A DNA stretch of 39,521 bases from Polysphondylium violaceum (GCA_000277445.1 AJWJ01000195.1:1-39521), one strand, 5' to 3'. Positions 1-13,124 are shown, numbered from the stretch's first letter. Notes: generated from the sequence alone by a model not told the origin. Numbers and translations: made by a program.

Positions 1-205
1 TTGCTTGATTTCAGAAATAAAGTCGTTGTTGGGTTCCAGTGATGTGGTGGTAGTGGTGGTCCTTAGCTTGCTGTGAGAGTTGTGACCATTGACATCCTAA
101 CGAAACAGAAAATCCCAAAATATCTACATATCTCCTAAAAGGATTATATCATTAGTAAAAAAATACCGCTTCTGCTATTATCAATATACATGTCAAAATT
201 TCCAT
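1..205 (-). CDS. 5' part of an unidentified gene, cut by the window edge
   Basis: On the minus strand positions 96 to 1 form an open frame of 32 codons that runs off the window, with ordinary coding-type codons and a Thr run followed by SLEPNNDFISEIKQ. It is preceded immediately by a splice acceptor (TTTCGTTAG at 105-97). A plausible first exon is 205-167, starting ATG and encoding MEILTCILIIAEA. It ends at a GTATTT donor, and the 70-nt intron (166-97) joins the two exons in phase 0. The short hydrophobic first exon is compatible with a signal peptide or membrane segment, but this is inference. Product not recognisable. The second exon is more secure than the first. Confidence 0.4.
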
Positions 206-435
206 CAAGTTAATTAAAAAAAAAAAACAAACACCAAGTTTATCAAGTCTATCAAGAAACAGAGAATTTGGTAATGAAATTGCTGTAAGGGTGCTTTAAT
301 TTCAAGAAGAGATGTGGATATTATAAAACATATACTTTTAAATTAATCACATATTGTGGGTCATGACGCAAAGAAAAAAAAAAAGTTTTGATGTGGATTT
401 GCAAAAATAAAAAATATTTTTATTTACTAGTATTA

Positions 436-1932
436 TTATAATTTAGCATTAATAAAACTAGATAAAGCAGCATTATTTGGATTGATAGCAGCAGGGGTGG
501 TAGTAGTAGTATTATTATTATTAGTAGAACCATTACCACTTTCCAATGATTTTTTATATTTATCTTGATATAATTCAATATAAGATTTTGTAACATAAGA
601 ATTCTCCAAGCCCAATTTTTTGCCAGCCTCGTCGACAGATTTGCTGTCAAAGCCTTTGATTTGCACAAAAGTTTGACCCAATTCTTCGAGCTCGTCAAAA
701 GAGATGATAATCTTGCCGTCCTTGAAAATGGTGGATCTTCTGTGGATGATAGACACCATTTGGTAGCCCAACGACATGAGTCCACCCAATATATTGGAAT
801 TTACAATGAAATCGACTCTGGGCGAGATGATAAACGAGCCCTCTTTGATCTCTTCGCTAAACATGATACTGTATTGGCCGTCATAGTTTCTGACACGGAT
901 CCAGTCGTGGCTCGAAGTCTCTTTAAAGTTTGTGCCGGGGGGGATGAGATAGATGTCATAGTAACGGGCAATGGTCTGGGTGATGGGCTTGGCGAGCACC
1001 GCTTGGATCTGGTCGACAGTGACCTGCTTGACCGATTTGAGGATATAGATGGGATTCAAGAGGCCTGAAAAGGGATTGAATTTGTTGACGATTTGAATCT
1101 CGGCCAACTGGAGATCGGGTTCGATAAAGGCTTTGTACATTGGATACACAGTGTTTGTGATTTGTTGGAGAGACTCGTGAGGTTGTTGACCGGTACGATG
1201 AACATCTCTAAAGATTCTCTTTATCAAATCAAAGTGAACGCCACCAGAGATTGAAATTCTCAAGTCTAAAAGATGACGAATCTCTTCATGAAGTGCATAG
1301 ATACCTTCGATTAACAAAACTTTTGACTCGGGTGGTTGTACCTTTTGGTAGGCATATCTACCACTCTTTGTATAATCGTATAAAGGTAATTCTGTTGGTT
1401 GATTATTGACAAGATCATTGATGTTTTTCTTCAACAAATCAAAATCGACCAATCTATAATCATCATAATTTTCTTCAATAATTTGTCTAGAACTATCTAA
1501 ATAATTATCTAAAGAAATTAAACTATTTGTATATGTTGTTATTATTAATACTTGTTCAAAACACATATGTTGTATATTGTTGCTAATAAACAAATATCTA
1601 TACATACCAAGTTTTTGGTAAAACAGATACAATTTTATGAGCCAAACTAGTTTTACCAGCACCAGAGGGACCAGCAACACCAACGACAACGACTCCACTA
1701 CCGATCTTTTTTCTAAGCATTTGAATTGCCTTTACTGATAAAAAGAAACCTTTGTCAAATGACTTTTGTTGTTGTTGTTATATTATTATTATTATTTGTG
1801 TTTGTTATTAGTATAGATATAAATATAATGTTATATTCATATTCTACATACTAATGTATCTTTTAAAGGTTTGATAGTAAATCTATCATCTTTATCAGCT
1901 CTAGGAACAACTTCGATCTCAAGGGTGTTCAT
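436..1932 (-). CDS. Uridine-kinase-like P-loop domain fused to a CYTH domain (TTM1/TTM2-like)
   Basis: Three exons (1932-1852, 1762-1608, 1522-436) give 440 residues; introns begin GTATGT and end AAAAG and AAATAG. Residues 57-67 hold the Walker A motif AGPSGAGKTSL; SLDNYLD and LLIEGIYALH follow as in uridine kinase/phosphoribulokinase folds. The stretch from HFDLIKRIFRDVHRTGQ to FIEPDLQ and NKFNPFSG matches the block I know from plant triphosphate tunnel metalloenzymes TTM1/2. The CYTH half starts near YYDIYLIPPG, about residue 245, and runs to YIELYQDKYK. The classic CYTH signature ExExK is absent (YDIYL in its place), as in TTM1/2, so a pyrophosphate or other phosphate substrate is more likely than thiamine triphosphate. 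Dictyostelium orthologues are usually labelled uridine kinases; whether this protein phosphorylates uridine is unproven. The tail is an Asn/Thr run. Confidence 0.87.
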
Positions 1933-2174
1933 TTATATTTATCTATATGGGTGTTACTGGCCGAAAAAAAATATCGTGAAAGAAAAACTATTTATGCACC
2001 ACACAAAAAAATTTTGAAAAAAAAAAAATAAAAAAAATTAAAAAAAATGAGAAAAATCAAAAAACGAAAAAAAAAGATAAAAAATGTAAAACAGTGTTTT
2101 GATTTGATTGATTATATTGAGAGTGATGATCTTGTTATATAAATATATATTACTAGAGTTTTAATTTAATTTAT
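1933..2174. other. Short intergenic spacer
   Basis: AT-rich spacer with several A and T homopolymer runs between the start of the CYTH gene and the stop of the DmX-like gene, both on the minus strand. It must contain the promoter of the former and the polyadenylation region of the latter. No gene seen. Confidence 0.6.
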
Positions 2175-5100
2175 TTAATAGTTGTATACTTTTGTGTATT
2201 TTCTCTTTAACAAACGACCGTCGGAACCACATGAAAAGATATTGTTGTTTTCCAGTCTGACTTGCATGACACCATAGGTGCTGACAGGACTCTTGAACAC
2301 ACCGGTTGGTCTGACAAATGTTTGTTTTTTGTGAGTGTCTTCAAATGTATTTAAACAAGTGAGTGATGGTAATGACCACACCTTGATACTACCATCACTT
2401 GATCCGGAACAAACAAATTCTTCATAAGGATCCAATGCCAATGTTTTGGTATTGAGTCCATGTCCTTTAAAGCTATCCAATGTTTTATTTGTACGAATAT
2501 CATATAATGCTAGAGTGGTAGAAGTTAATGAATAATGAATGAGTTGATTAGTATATTGAATAAAGATATGGAGATAGAAATAGGGATGATACTTACTAAT
2601 TGTACCTTTCTTTCCACCAACGATAATGGTTTGTCTTTTTGGTGAATAGACGATAGAGGCAGCACCACTTTCTTGGTCAGTGTAGGAGGCAATGAGGGAT
2701 TTGTTGGGGGGGAGCAAGACATCCCAGAGACAGACATCTCTGCCAGAGTCTGAGCTGATGCCTGCAGTGGCGAGAAGAGAGCCCGAGTTGAGGAATGTGA
2801 AGTCTAGAGTTTGTTTAGAGTGGGCTTGGAGGGTGTAAAAGGGTTTGAGTGTGTCTTCTTGTGCAGCAAATTGCCAGAGCAAGAGATTGCCAGAAATGTC
2901 ACAGGCACCAAACTTGGTACCGCTTTGGTTGAATTTGCATCGGACAATTCTGGGTTTCTGAGGGAGCTGGTAGGCGGTGAGGACCTCGGGTAAGCCGTAT
3001 TGCCAGAGACATACAGAGCCATCGATGCCACCGGACAGGTAGAACGAAGAGTTGGGGTGCGACTCGAGACACTGCACAATCATGTTGTGGTCGACGGGCT
3101 TGGTTAGTGACGAGATGGCCGACTTGAACACGTTAGCCTTGGGCTTGGCGCCGTTGGCTGCGCCCAGGGTGCCATGTCCGTGGAGTGATGTGGCGGTTTT
3201 CGACGAGACACGGAGTTTGCGAGAGTGCGATGAAGGCGAGGCGACAGTTTCTGTCAGCTGGCTGTCCATATCAAAGTCGTCGCGGTAGGAACTGTTGTCG
3301 TGTGCGTTTTGTTTGAGGTCAATCTCACGAATGCCACGGGTGGTGGCGATAGCCATGCGCGAGAGATCGGGCGAGGTTGGATCGATGCAGAACGATTGCA
3401 AGAGATCGCTGTCTTTGTACAACTCGATTTCGTCCTCGAAACGGTATTTGCCGGTGCCACTGGCGCTCGACGAGCTGCTGCCGCCACCAATGATGCCCTG
3501 TCTCTTTTTGTGGTCGGGGCCGAGAATGGTGGTCTCGAGCAAATCATTGTCAGACTTGACAATGTTCCAAGTCTCGATTTGGTCACGAGTGTTGAACTGG
3601 GCAAAGCTCTTTATATATTCGATCAGGTTTTCGCCAGCGGTATTTTGGGGCTTTTTGGCAAAGATTTCAGTGAGGGGCTTGGGGATGACCAACAGCTTGG
3701 CCGAGGCCGTGCCAATCCAGAGATTCACACGCTGATGGATCAGGTCAAACACTTGGTGGTAGGCGAGGTTGTTGTAGAATTGGTCGTAGGCCGCTTTAAA
3801 GTACTTGAGGACCAAGAGGTCAAAAAGGTTGGACAATGTCTTGCAGATGGCAATGTTTTCGAGGGCCTTTTTCTGTGCCTCATCTTCGTTGATGAGGGCT
3901 GCCTCGTCTTCTTCATCTGTGTCCATCTCATAGTTGAGGCTGTCGTCTGTGTATCTCGACACCTTGGACATCTTGACCAACTCGTCAATGATCGAGTCCA
4001 TCGACTTGCCCTGGTGGCCGGCGCTCAAGATCAAGAAGAGTATATCAAATCGACTGGCGCACCACGATGCCACAAAAAGGGTCGTGTACACAGTGGACAA
4101 GATCAAGGGGTCGCTTTTCTCGCCCACCCTGTTTTCCAATTTACATGCCTCGCAATACGACACATAGAGCTCGATTGCCGTCAAAATAGTCGTGTGCGAC
4201 TGCGACTTGATCACAGGCTTGCCATCCTCGTCAACACGGTATATGGACTTCATTATATTTGTACAAATGCCTTCTAGATAGTCGATGGGCTTTCGGTCAA
4301 TCATTTCAGCCAACAAGACACACTGGAAGAAATATTGTCTGTCAAAACATGACACCATCAACTGCTCGACAACACCCACTCTATTCAAATTATATTTTTC
4401 CACCAAATAGTTTAACGACAGCACAAATGAATCAATCTTGTCTGACCATGGATCCGATTCTCGGCACTCCATAATGTTTTCAATCAACAATTTCACCAAC
4501 AACTTGGTCTTCAACTCATCGTCTATCAAGGGATACAACGACAAGACCTCTTTTCCAGTTCTTTCTTTTCTCGAAAACTTGAATGACTCTTCCTTTTCTT
4601 CCTTTTCTTCCTTGTTTGCTGATGGTAGTGTTGTTGTTGTATTATTCTCATCGGTGGTAATAATGGTTGGTTGATCATAACTCCAACCACTTGACTTGGG
4701 TGGCGAGTTTGAACCAAAGTCCAATCCCATCATATTGCTCTTGCTCTTGGGTGGCGAGCCAAAGTCCAATCCCATTGTGTTGCTATTTGATTTAGGGGGT
4801 GAGCCAAAGTCCAATCCCATTGTATTACTATTTGATTTAGGAGGTGAACCAAAGTCTAATCCCATTGTATTGCTATTACTCTTGGGTGGAGAGCCAAAAT
4901 CCAAACCCATAGTATTGCTATTTGATTTAGGAGGTGAGCCAAAGTCTAATCCCATTGTATTGGTATTTGATTTAGGAGGTGAGCCAAAATCTAAACCCAT
5001 CATACTACTATTGTTAGCTGGTTTACTAGGAGTATTGAAATCTAAACCCATATCATAGGTTGATGATCTATTGTTGCTGAAATATGAACTACCTCCACCA

Positions 5101-8100
5101 AAATCTAATCCCATGTCGTTGGATGATGACGAGTTGTTGTTGAAATATGAACTACTACTACCACCGCCAAAATCTAAACCTAAATCATTGGATTGCTTTT
5201 GTTGTTTCTTTTGTTTCTCGAGTTTGTCTCTCTCATATTTAGACTCTTGCTCCAATCTGTCCTTTTCATCCAACTCTTCAATCTCTTTGTCTGTCAGGAT
5301 CGGTGGTCTGGTGGAATCGAGAAGCTTCATGTTCTCGAGGGCCAAGAGAGCACAGCCACTATTCGAGTACGAGTAGGCACTGTTTCTGAGGAATGGGTCT
5401 TCCTTTTTCTTGTCTTCAGGGATGTTTCGGAGCAAGGTATGGTTTCTAAGGAAACGGAAAAAGTAGAGAACAGAGGGCCCCATCTCTGAGGACTTGAGCT
5501 GGACAGAGATTTGCTTGTCACGTTGGTGGACACCGCCGGCACCGGCGTTGGAGGCGCCGCCAGGAGTAAACATCGAGCTGGGTGGACGGGGGGAGGTAGC
5601 AGACGAGGTTCTGAAGCCGCTGCCGCTTTGCATGAGCGAGACAGAGGGCGACGAGGCGCCAGAGAGGACAGGCGAGAAGGGGTAGTCAACATCGTCGAGC
5701 TTCTTTTCGTTGTCGAGGGGGGTCGAGGGGATGAGCACGGTGAATGCCTCTTCGTAGCGCTTGGTCAGCCAGTAGCATATGCTCATGAGACTACGGTCAT
5801 TGCTCTTTTTAGCAAGCGGTATGACATGGTCCTCGATGATCATTTTGGTAATGTCGCCATTCTCACCCTCGTACAGACGACTGATGACCAGAGCCAACTG
5901 AAAGTCGCCGGTGGTCTGGATGATGAGGTTGACGGCCTGCTTCAACTGGCCGGCTAACAAAAACAGCGAGGCTGCCACCTCGTATCTGTGCTTGCTCTGC
6001 ATGAGAAAGGCGCTCTTGGAGGCGGCTGTGATCCACTTAGGCTGTGAAAAGTCTTGTTGGAGAAACTCGACGTGTTTGGTGTCTTTGGCCGCCTTGTGGA
6101 GCGCAATGAGTGTACCCTTCTTTTTCAGTGCCATGTAGTAGAGCGAGCAGTCGCTGGCCTGTCTGTTGAGCTGGTAGGTTGTTCTGGCAAGCTTCTCGAC
6201 CACGTCTTTCAGCGTACTGGGACTCTTGATCCAGAGACCTGCGCCAATCTGCTTCAAGGCCTCCCAATCGGGGTCGGTGGGGAAAATGGTCTGGAGAATG
6301 GTTTCTTGGGCCTCGGAATGCATGGCCCAAAGGATATCGGTGGTGCCTAACGATATGGGTCTGTCTTTAGGTGCCAACGATCGACGAAGGAATTGGAATA
6401 TTTTGGCAATGATGAGGAATCTTGAGCCATTCTCATCGAGGCCTCCTCTCATGTCTCCAATCTCGCCATAGGTGTCTGTCACGGCAAGCAATTGAATTTG
6501 CTCAGTGTTTGTGAGATTGGCCAACTTGATCGACGAGAGGATCTCGTTCAACTTTGTGGCAATTCTTTTGGTAAACTTGCCGTCATTGCCAGACAAATCC
6601 AATAGGTCGTCCTCGTCTTCATCGTTGTCTTCGTCATCGTCGTCGTTGTTGTAATAGGAAGCGTTTAATGTATCAACGTCATCCAATGTACTGTGTTTCT
6701 TTTTTGCACCACCGCTATTGTTGTTATCGATGGGTGTGTCTGACGATAGAGTCTCTAATGGGATGGGTGGAATGAATGCAGGTGTTTTGGGGATATCATC
6801 GAGATCGCCATACTTTTCAATCAAGTATTTGGACAAGTGATTGAGGATCTTGTCGACAGTGTTGAATTTGCCCGCCAACATATACTCTGACAAAAACTTG
6901 GGATGGTACACGGGCAATGGTCTTTGGAGCCACGAGTGTTGGTGATAGATAGAGTCGAGGTTGCTTGCTGAGGTCGAGTCTTGCAAGTGTCTGTGGAGAT
7001 GTTCGTTGGTGGGCTTGGTCCACTTGGTAAAGATGAGGATCTGGTTGCCTGAGGCCACATAGAGGGTCATGTCGTTGGCCCACTCAATGGCTCTGCACGA
7101 GGCCGACAAATGGTTGAATGTGTGGGTCTCGCTCCAGGGTTTCTTGTACGAGCCAATGGTACGGTCGACCGGCTTGCAAAGCACCTTGATCTGGTTTCCG
7201 TAGCCCATGGCCAGCGAATAGGATCCGTTGTCGAGGGGGGCAAAGCTGTACATGCACAAGAGGCCGGACGAAAACTGGATAGAGTCGCTGCCTTGGGCCA
7301 ACGATATGGTGATGGGGGCCTGTCCAATCTTGCTAGCCTTTTCCTCTTCTTCGTGTGGCTGGAAAAACTTGATGGTGTCCTCGAGCTTGAATTTAGGGGT
7401 GTGGGACTCAAGCTCCCAGATGTGGATCTCGGGATTAAAGTTTGTGGAAAAGGGCTTGGAGGCGAATCGACCATAGTAGGCGGGCTTGACTGACTCGACT
7501 GGCTGTTTGTAGGCGTCATAGTGGGCCATGACCTTGATCTCCCAGTCCTCCAAATCAAAGACAGACTCATTGTCTGTGTCGTCGTCGCTGGCAATCTCTC
7601 TCTTTTTGATGACTTTGGGGGCAATCGAGAGGAGTGATACGGCACCTTCGACACTGCCTGTGATGACGATGGGCTGATCGAGGATCACACGGTTGGTGGG
7701 CTCGTCGCGCTGTCTGTCTAACTCGTTGGCGGTGGGGTTGGGGAGGAGGATACGGTCCGATATGCCCTTGGGGGCGGGACACATGCATGTGAGTCTGTTG
7801 TAACGCTCATACTCGTGTGTGGCCAACAACTTGGACAAGAGGATCGAGGGGGCCGAGGCCGACGAGGTTCTAAAGTCTCTTTCGATCGAAACACCCCATA
7901 CATAGACCTTGTCAAACTGCTTGTTGAGCGCAACCAAAAAGTACTGGTAGGGCAAAAAGACGTTGCTTTGGGTCTTTTCCTGGGGCTTGGTGTAGTAGAT
8001 CAGGTTGCAGGGCTCGACCAAATGGATCTCTTCAAACCAGTCGTCGGGGAGCCACGAGTCTTGGATCTGGCCCACGCTCAGTGGCACTGACTTGCTCAGC

Positions 8101-10345
8101 AGGCTTGAGCCGCTGTCGTGCGTCTCAATGCAATAGACAAAGATGCCCTCACGATTGGAAAAGAAACAGTACTTTTCGTTAGGGGACCAGGCGACCGAGT
8201 TGATGGCGGGGAAGCTGGCCAGATCAATAATAAAGAATGGTGACTGGATCTTGCTCGCACTCGACGAGCTCCACAACACCACATTGTTCCTCTCATCCAA
8301 CGATGCCATAAAGGGGTTGGTGCGCGACACTGACAGCGACTTGATGGGGTTCTTGTGTCCAAAGCATCTGGATGCAGGCGAGGTGTTGGAGATTTGTGTG
8401 TGGTTTTGGTTCTGGATAAAGAAACGTCGAGATGTAATGGCACCATTAAACGAATTGAAACAGACCTTGACCGACAACGGTGTGTTGTCAGACAAGGACA
8501 CTGGTTGATAGAGCGCAATGATCCTGTTGGGACCAATCTCTTGGGGTGTGAGAATCTGCGAGTTTGTCCAAATCGACAGACTGCTTGTTTGTTTGGTTGT
8601 CGAGTCGTCTGTCCTCAACTTCCACAACACCAGCGATCCATCATTCTTTACGCCCACAATCCAATCCACTATCGGTTTAGTCTTTGCCAACGAATCCTTT
8701 TGTCTGAGTAATATAGGATTTGTTAAATGTAACTTTAAATCATGATTTCTTAGATATGAATTATTATCTTTATCACTGTTGTTGTTGTTGTTATTGCTAC
8801 TAGTTGATGTGCTCTTGCTATTACTACCTTTACTACTGCTATTGTTATTGTTACTATTACTATTGCTTTCCAAGCTATCAATGTTTTTTGCAAATATATC
8901 TACTCTTTCTTCGTTTAATGAATGCACCCAATCAATGACATCAGAGCCAGAGGGAATGATGTTTGATACGTTGAATTGGAGTCTACGGGATTGGGGATAT
9001 TGCTGCCATAGTCTGACGACACCGTCACGACAGTTGGTCAACAAAATGTTGTGGGTAGAGGTCACACGACTTCTCCACGAGATCCATGTGATGGATCGGG
9101 GATGTGGGAGATACACGAACCCGTACGACTCTGCCTCAAACTTGTTGTTCTTTTTCTTGTTTATCATGTCCTTTAATCTCTGTAGTTGTTGCTGTTGCTC
9201 CTCCAACGATGGCTCGTTGGTGGCGGCCGCTTTGGGTGATGTGGCACCACTGCCGCTGCCGTCGTTGCTGTTGTTGTCATCAGTGTTGCTGTTTATCTTT
9301 TTGGGTGCGGTGTAGACGGCCTCTTTGTTGACTAATCTGTTAAATTGTTGTTTGTAGAGACCCTTTTCCTTTTGCTTTCTTTGGAGCTGCTCCTGCTGTT
9401 GGAGGTACTCTAGATGCTGTATCTGGGCATTGAGCTGCACCTCTTCCTGCGAGAGCTTGTTCTTGTTGGCGGTCTTTTGTACAAACCACACTTTAAGCAT
9501 CCTGTCATACTTGCCAGCAGTGGCAAACAGCGAGCCGTCGGGCGATGCAGACAGATGCTGGATGGGCGAAGCCGAATCGGTACGCCAGATGATCTGTGCC
9601 TGTTTGTCAAATATCTTTTGCTCCTTGAGCTTTTGATCCAACAAGAATTTATCATTGTTTAGTCTGGTGATGGGATTGGCAAACGATGATGTTGTTGCAG
9701 CGCCATATGGGGGTGTCGATGTCTTGCTACCCGTGTTATAGTTGTTGAGTGTCGCAAAATTACTCGTTGCAACGCTGCTGCTCGAACTACTGCCATCATC
9801 CTCTAAATCCTGCTCCTGTCTCTTTTGCAACTGCAGTTCCTTTAATCTCTGTTGCTTGTATATATTATATTGTTTGTTAATTTGATCTATATCTATCTTC
9901 CACTTTACAATCTCATTCACCCCACAAACTATAATAGAAGTCGATGTTAACCATGCCATCGTCTGCACTTCAAATGGATTGGGTAATGTAAATACTTTTT
10001 CCCATTTTGTTTTACTCTTTTATTATTATATTAGATTAGTATCTATATATCTATATATCTATATCTACATCTACATCTATATCTACATACTTGATTAAAT
10101 GTATACAAGAATATTTCAGAACCTGATGAAGTTATCAACTTTGAATCATAGGATAACCATGCCAATGCAGTGACATCTGATTTATGACCATTTAGTACTT
10201 GAACTACTTTCAATGATGCACCCTTGAGTATATATACAATGGGTCCTGATGAATAGGCATAATAGATATCCTCGTCAATATGTGTATAAACAAATGTAGT
10301 TGAACTAGAATTGGCTGATCCTGTAATAATATGACTTGGATTCAT
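2175..10345 (-). CDS. DmX-like / Rav1 (rabconnectin-3 alpha) WD40 protein, V-ATPase assembly regulator
   Basis: Exons 10345-10091, 10016-2597 and 2509-2175 join to 2,669 residues. The first intron (74 nt) has a GTATGT donor. The last intron (87 nt, GTAAGT...CTCTAG) restores GTITLYDIRTNK, a WD40 strand. N-terminal WD-type repeats occupy roughly the first 1,000 residues. A Rav1 C-terminal domain follows, recognisable from the PLPVYHPKFLSEYMLAGKF block and the helical region after it. A classical WD40 propeller closes the protein (FYLSGGIDGSVCLWQYG, CSGSSDGSIKVWSL). Known family role: RAVE/rabconnectin-3 complexes promote assembly of V1 onto V0 on acidic organelles. Oddities: a tandem repeat of about 15 residues near 1695-1860 (listed separately) and long Asn/Ser runs near residues 470-500. 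The upstream 579-bp region is shared with the eIF3b gene. Confidence 0.9.
4697..5190 (-). repeat. Coding minisatellite: ten GLDF motifs, core unit MGLDFGSPPKSNSNT
   Basis: Inside the DmX-like gene the minus strand encodes ten successive GLDF motifs. The central units are 45 bp (15 residues), four of them identical at protein level (MGLDFGSPPKSNSNT) and two differing by one or two residues. Toward the N-terminal side the motif is spaced by longer Ser/Asn/Tyr/Phe-rich linkers (GLDFGGG type). DNA units differ mostly at synonymous sites, so the protein motif appears maintained rather than being a very recent amplification. Confidence 0.93.
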
Positions 10346-10924
10346 TTTCTATTTGATATTATAATAGTTTACTCTTATTACTACTATTATACTAACTACT
10401 ATGTTGTAATGTATATGTATGCTATTATAAATAAAACAACGCCACACAGGTCTACTATCTATCTACCTGTTGAAGGCTATTGATGTGATGTGATATGCGT
10501 GTCTGTGTGTGTGTGTGTAATATTATGTTTTTGATAATGTGTGTGAAATGTGTGTTTTATAGTATCTCTTTCTCGACAACCAACGACAAGAATCTTATTT
10601 TTGAAAAATAAATTATGTGTGTGGTGTGTTGAAATCCCTGGTTTGGTGTAGATATCAAATTGAGAATATTAAATTTACCAATATTATCAAAATATGTAAC
10701 GTTGTGAGAAAACATAAAAACTTTTTTTATGAAATTTTTTTCGCAGGGCTTTTGAAAAAATATGAGAAAAAATGTAAAAGGGGGCGGCGGTGATGTTTAT
10801 GTGTGTTGTTCGTCAAAAAAAATAGGAGGTGCAGACTTTTTTTTTTTTTATTTTTTTCAATTTTTTTTCATCCAAACTGATTTGTATCATCACTTGTTTA
10901 CATACTTGTATATAATAGATAATA
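10346..10924. promoter_or_regulatory. Divergent intergenic region between DmX-like and eIF3b genes
   Basis: 579 bp separate two genes transcribed away from each other, so both promoters must lie here. It contains a TG-rich stretch near 10488-10560, including a (TG)n run around 10502-10518. Similar TG/CA-rich motifs bind G-box factors in Dictyostelium, but I see no reason to assign one. T-rich tracts near 10835-10870 precede the eIF3b start, typical of dictyostelid promoters. No RNA or protein gene seen. Confidence 0.5.
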
Positions 10925-13021
10925 ATGTCACTTTACGACTCAGATGATGAAGAATTAGTCACTAGACTTGAAGATTTTGAACCACCCGTTCAACTCGATA
11001 CTTCATTTGCTAGATTCATTGTCATTGACAATGTACCCGTTGCACCAGAATCCAAACATGAAAAATTGAAATCAATTCTTCACAAGATCTTTGTCTCAAA
11101 GGGCGGTGAAATCGTACCAAACGGTATTACCCTCGTTTTAGACGCAAACAAAAACACTAAAGGGTATGTAGTAGTAGTATTGATGATAGACAGAGTAATC
11201 TCGTAAATCCGATATATAGATATATGGATAGATATACTAATAATATATATCTATAAATATAGATTTGCATTTATTGAATATACTAAAAAGGAAGGTGCCA
11301 ATGATGCAGTTTCATTATTAAATAATTATAAATTAGATGCCAAACATACACTTCAAGTCAATTTATTGGATGATTTCAAGAAATTCTTGAATTTCAATGA
11401 ACAATACAGTGCACCAAAGGTTGAAGAGTTTGTTTCTAAACCAAACTACAATGAATGGTTGTCAGACAAGAGAGCATTAAAGGGCTATGACCAATTTGTC
11501 GTTCGTTATGGCGATTATACAGATATTTGTTGGAATGAAATGAGTGTTGGCAAACCAATTGTTGAGAAATCAAACACTGCCATGACCACCTCTTACGTTC
11601 AATGGTCCAACACTGGCAGCTATTTAGTCACTTTCCATCCAGACGGTGTCGTACTCTATGGCGGCAAACAATGGATCAAACTCAACAACTTTGACCACCG
11701 TGGTGTTCAATTGGTCGACTTTTCACCAGAAGACAAATACCTCATCACCTTTGCACCAGTCCTCAACGACAATCCAAAGGATCCAAAATCCATCATTGTG
11801 TGGGACGTTCGTAACGGTAAGAAGCTCAGAGGCTTTTTAGCACCACCAAAAGACCAATTCACCTGGCCAGCTTTCCGTTGGTCTGCCAAAGACAGATTCA
11901 TCTCTAGAACCCACGAAGATAAGGGTATCAATATCTACGAGACCCCATCCATGAAGTTGTTGGATAACACCTATCTCGCCATCTCCAACCTCAAAGACTA
12001 CTCTTGGTCCCCCACCGACCTCACCCTCGCCTACTTTGTCCCAGGCTCATCACACATCCCCTCCAAGATCACCTTACTCGAGTTACCATCCAAAAAGGTG
12101 TTGGCCGAAAAAGTCATTTTCGAAGCCATCGATGCCCGTTTCCATTGGCAAAACGAAGGTTCCTACCTTTGTGTCAAGACTGACAAGATCGTCAAGACCA
12201 AAAAGACCATCCCAACCACAGCCTTTGAATTATTCCGTACCCACGAACCAAACGTTCCAGTCGAGTCCTTTGAAATCCCATACCAAATCAAGGCCTTTGC
12301 TTGGGAACCAAGAGGTAAGAGAATTTGTATCATTCATGGTGAACACAAGATTGCTATGAACGTCACATTCTTTGAAGTCGGCAAACACAAGATTGAACAA
12401 ACCTCCAAACTCGAAAATAGAAAACTCAACACCATCTTTTGGTCTCCAAGAGGTACCTTTATCCTTTTGGCCAATCTCAACGACACTGGTGAACTCGAAT
12501 TCTACAATGCCGCCGATGGTGAAACCCTCTCCACCCAAGAACATCTCCAATGCACTGGTATCGATTGGAATCCATCTGGTCGTTTCGTAACCACCTTTGT
12601 CTCTCAATGGAAGGTCAACACCGATACTGGTTACAATATTTGGTCCTTTGCTGGTGAGCCAATCTACTCTGTACTCAGAGATCGTTTCTACCAATTCAAT
12701 TGGAGACCAAGACCAAAATTCATGCTCTCCACCAAAGAAATGAACATCATCAAGACAAACTACAAGAAATATCAAGAGAAATTCGACGAAATGGATGGTC
12801 TCGAAATTGCTGAAAGCAACGCCCAAGAAGAACGTCGTCTCCAAGGTCTCATGGACGAATTCCTTTCCTATCTCCAAAGAGGTGAGGCTGAATATCAAGC
12901 CACCGCCCCAGAAAGAGAAAGACTCGGTGCCTATGAAGATATCGATAAGAGAGATGAATATCAATCTGTTGAAATCGTTGAAGATATCATTGATATTGTA
13001 ACCACAAGTTATAGACGTTAA
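10925..13021 (+). CDS. eif3B: Eukaryotic translation initiation factor 3 subunit b
   Basis: Exons 10925-11163 and 11263-13021 give 665 residues. The 99-nt intron (GTATGT...AAATATAG) lies inside the RNA recognition motif and restores NTKGFAFIEYTKKEGA, the RNP1-like strand. An acidic N terminus (YDSDDEELVTRLEDFEP) leads into the RRM (VIDNVPV at about residue 38). A WD40-like/eIF2A-type beta-propeller follows (SNTGSYLVTFHPDGVVLYGG, FSPEDKYLITFAPV, FWSPRGTFILLANL, WNPSGRFVTTFVS). The C-terminal helical tail carries YQEKFDEMDGLEIAE and QEERRLQGLMDEFLSYLQRG. Known role: scaffold of the eIF3 complex on the 40S ribosomal subunit. Length is a little short of the human subunit, mostly through a shorter N terminus. 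Codon use is more biased to C-ending codons than in neighbouring genes, as expected of a highly expressed gene. Confidence 0.96.
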
Positions 13022-13124
13022 AATAAATTATAATTAAAATATAATTATATATTATTATTATTATCATAGATATTTATTTATTAATTGTGTACTTAATAGT
13101 GTATTATTATTAAAACAAAAGGGT

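Noticed and set aside
3300-4277. Open frame of 325 codons on the plus strand inside the DmX-like gene
   Set aside because: Antisense shadow of a conserved coding exon with C/G-rich third positions; no family similarity and no promoter context. The same applies to other plus-strand frames between 2800 and 9660.
4697-5190. Regularly spaced repeats that superficially resemble a CRISPR array
   Set aside because: The 45-bp units are in frame within a long coding exon and encode a peptide repeat; there are no unique spacers, and the genome is eukaryotic.
12230-12964. Open frame of 244 codons on the minus strand within eIF3b
   Set aside because: Mirror frame of the strongly biased eIF3b codons; composition (Phe/Leu/Gly-rich) is typical of antisense reading.
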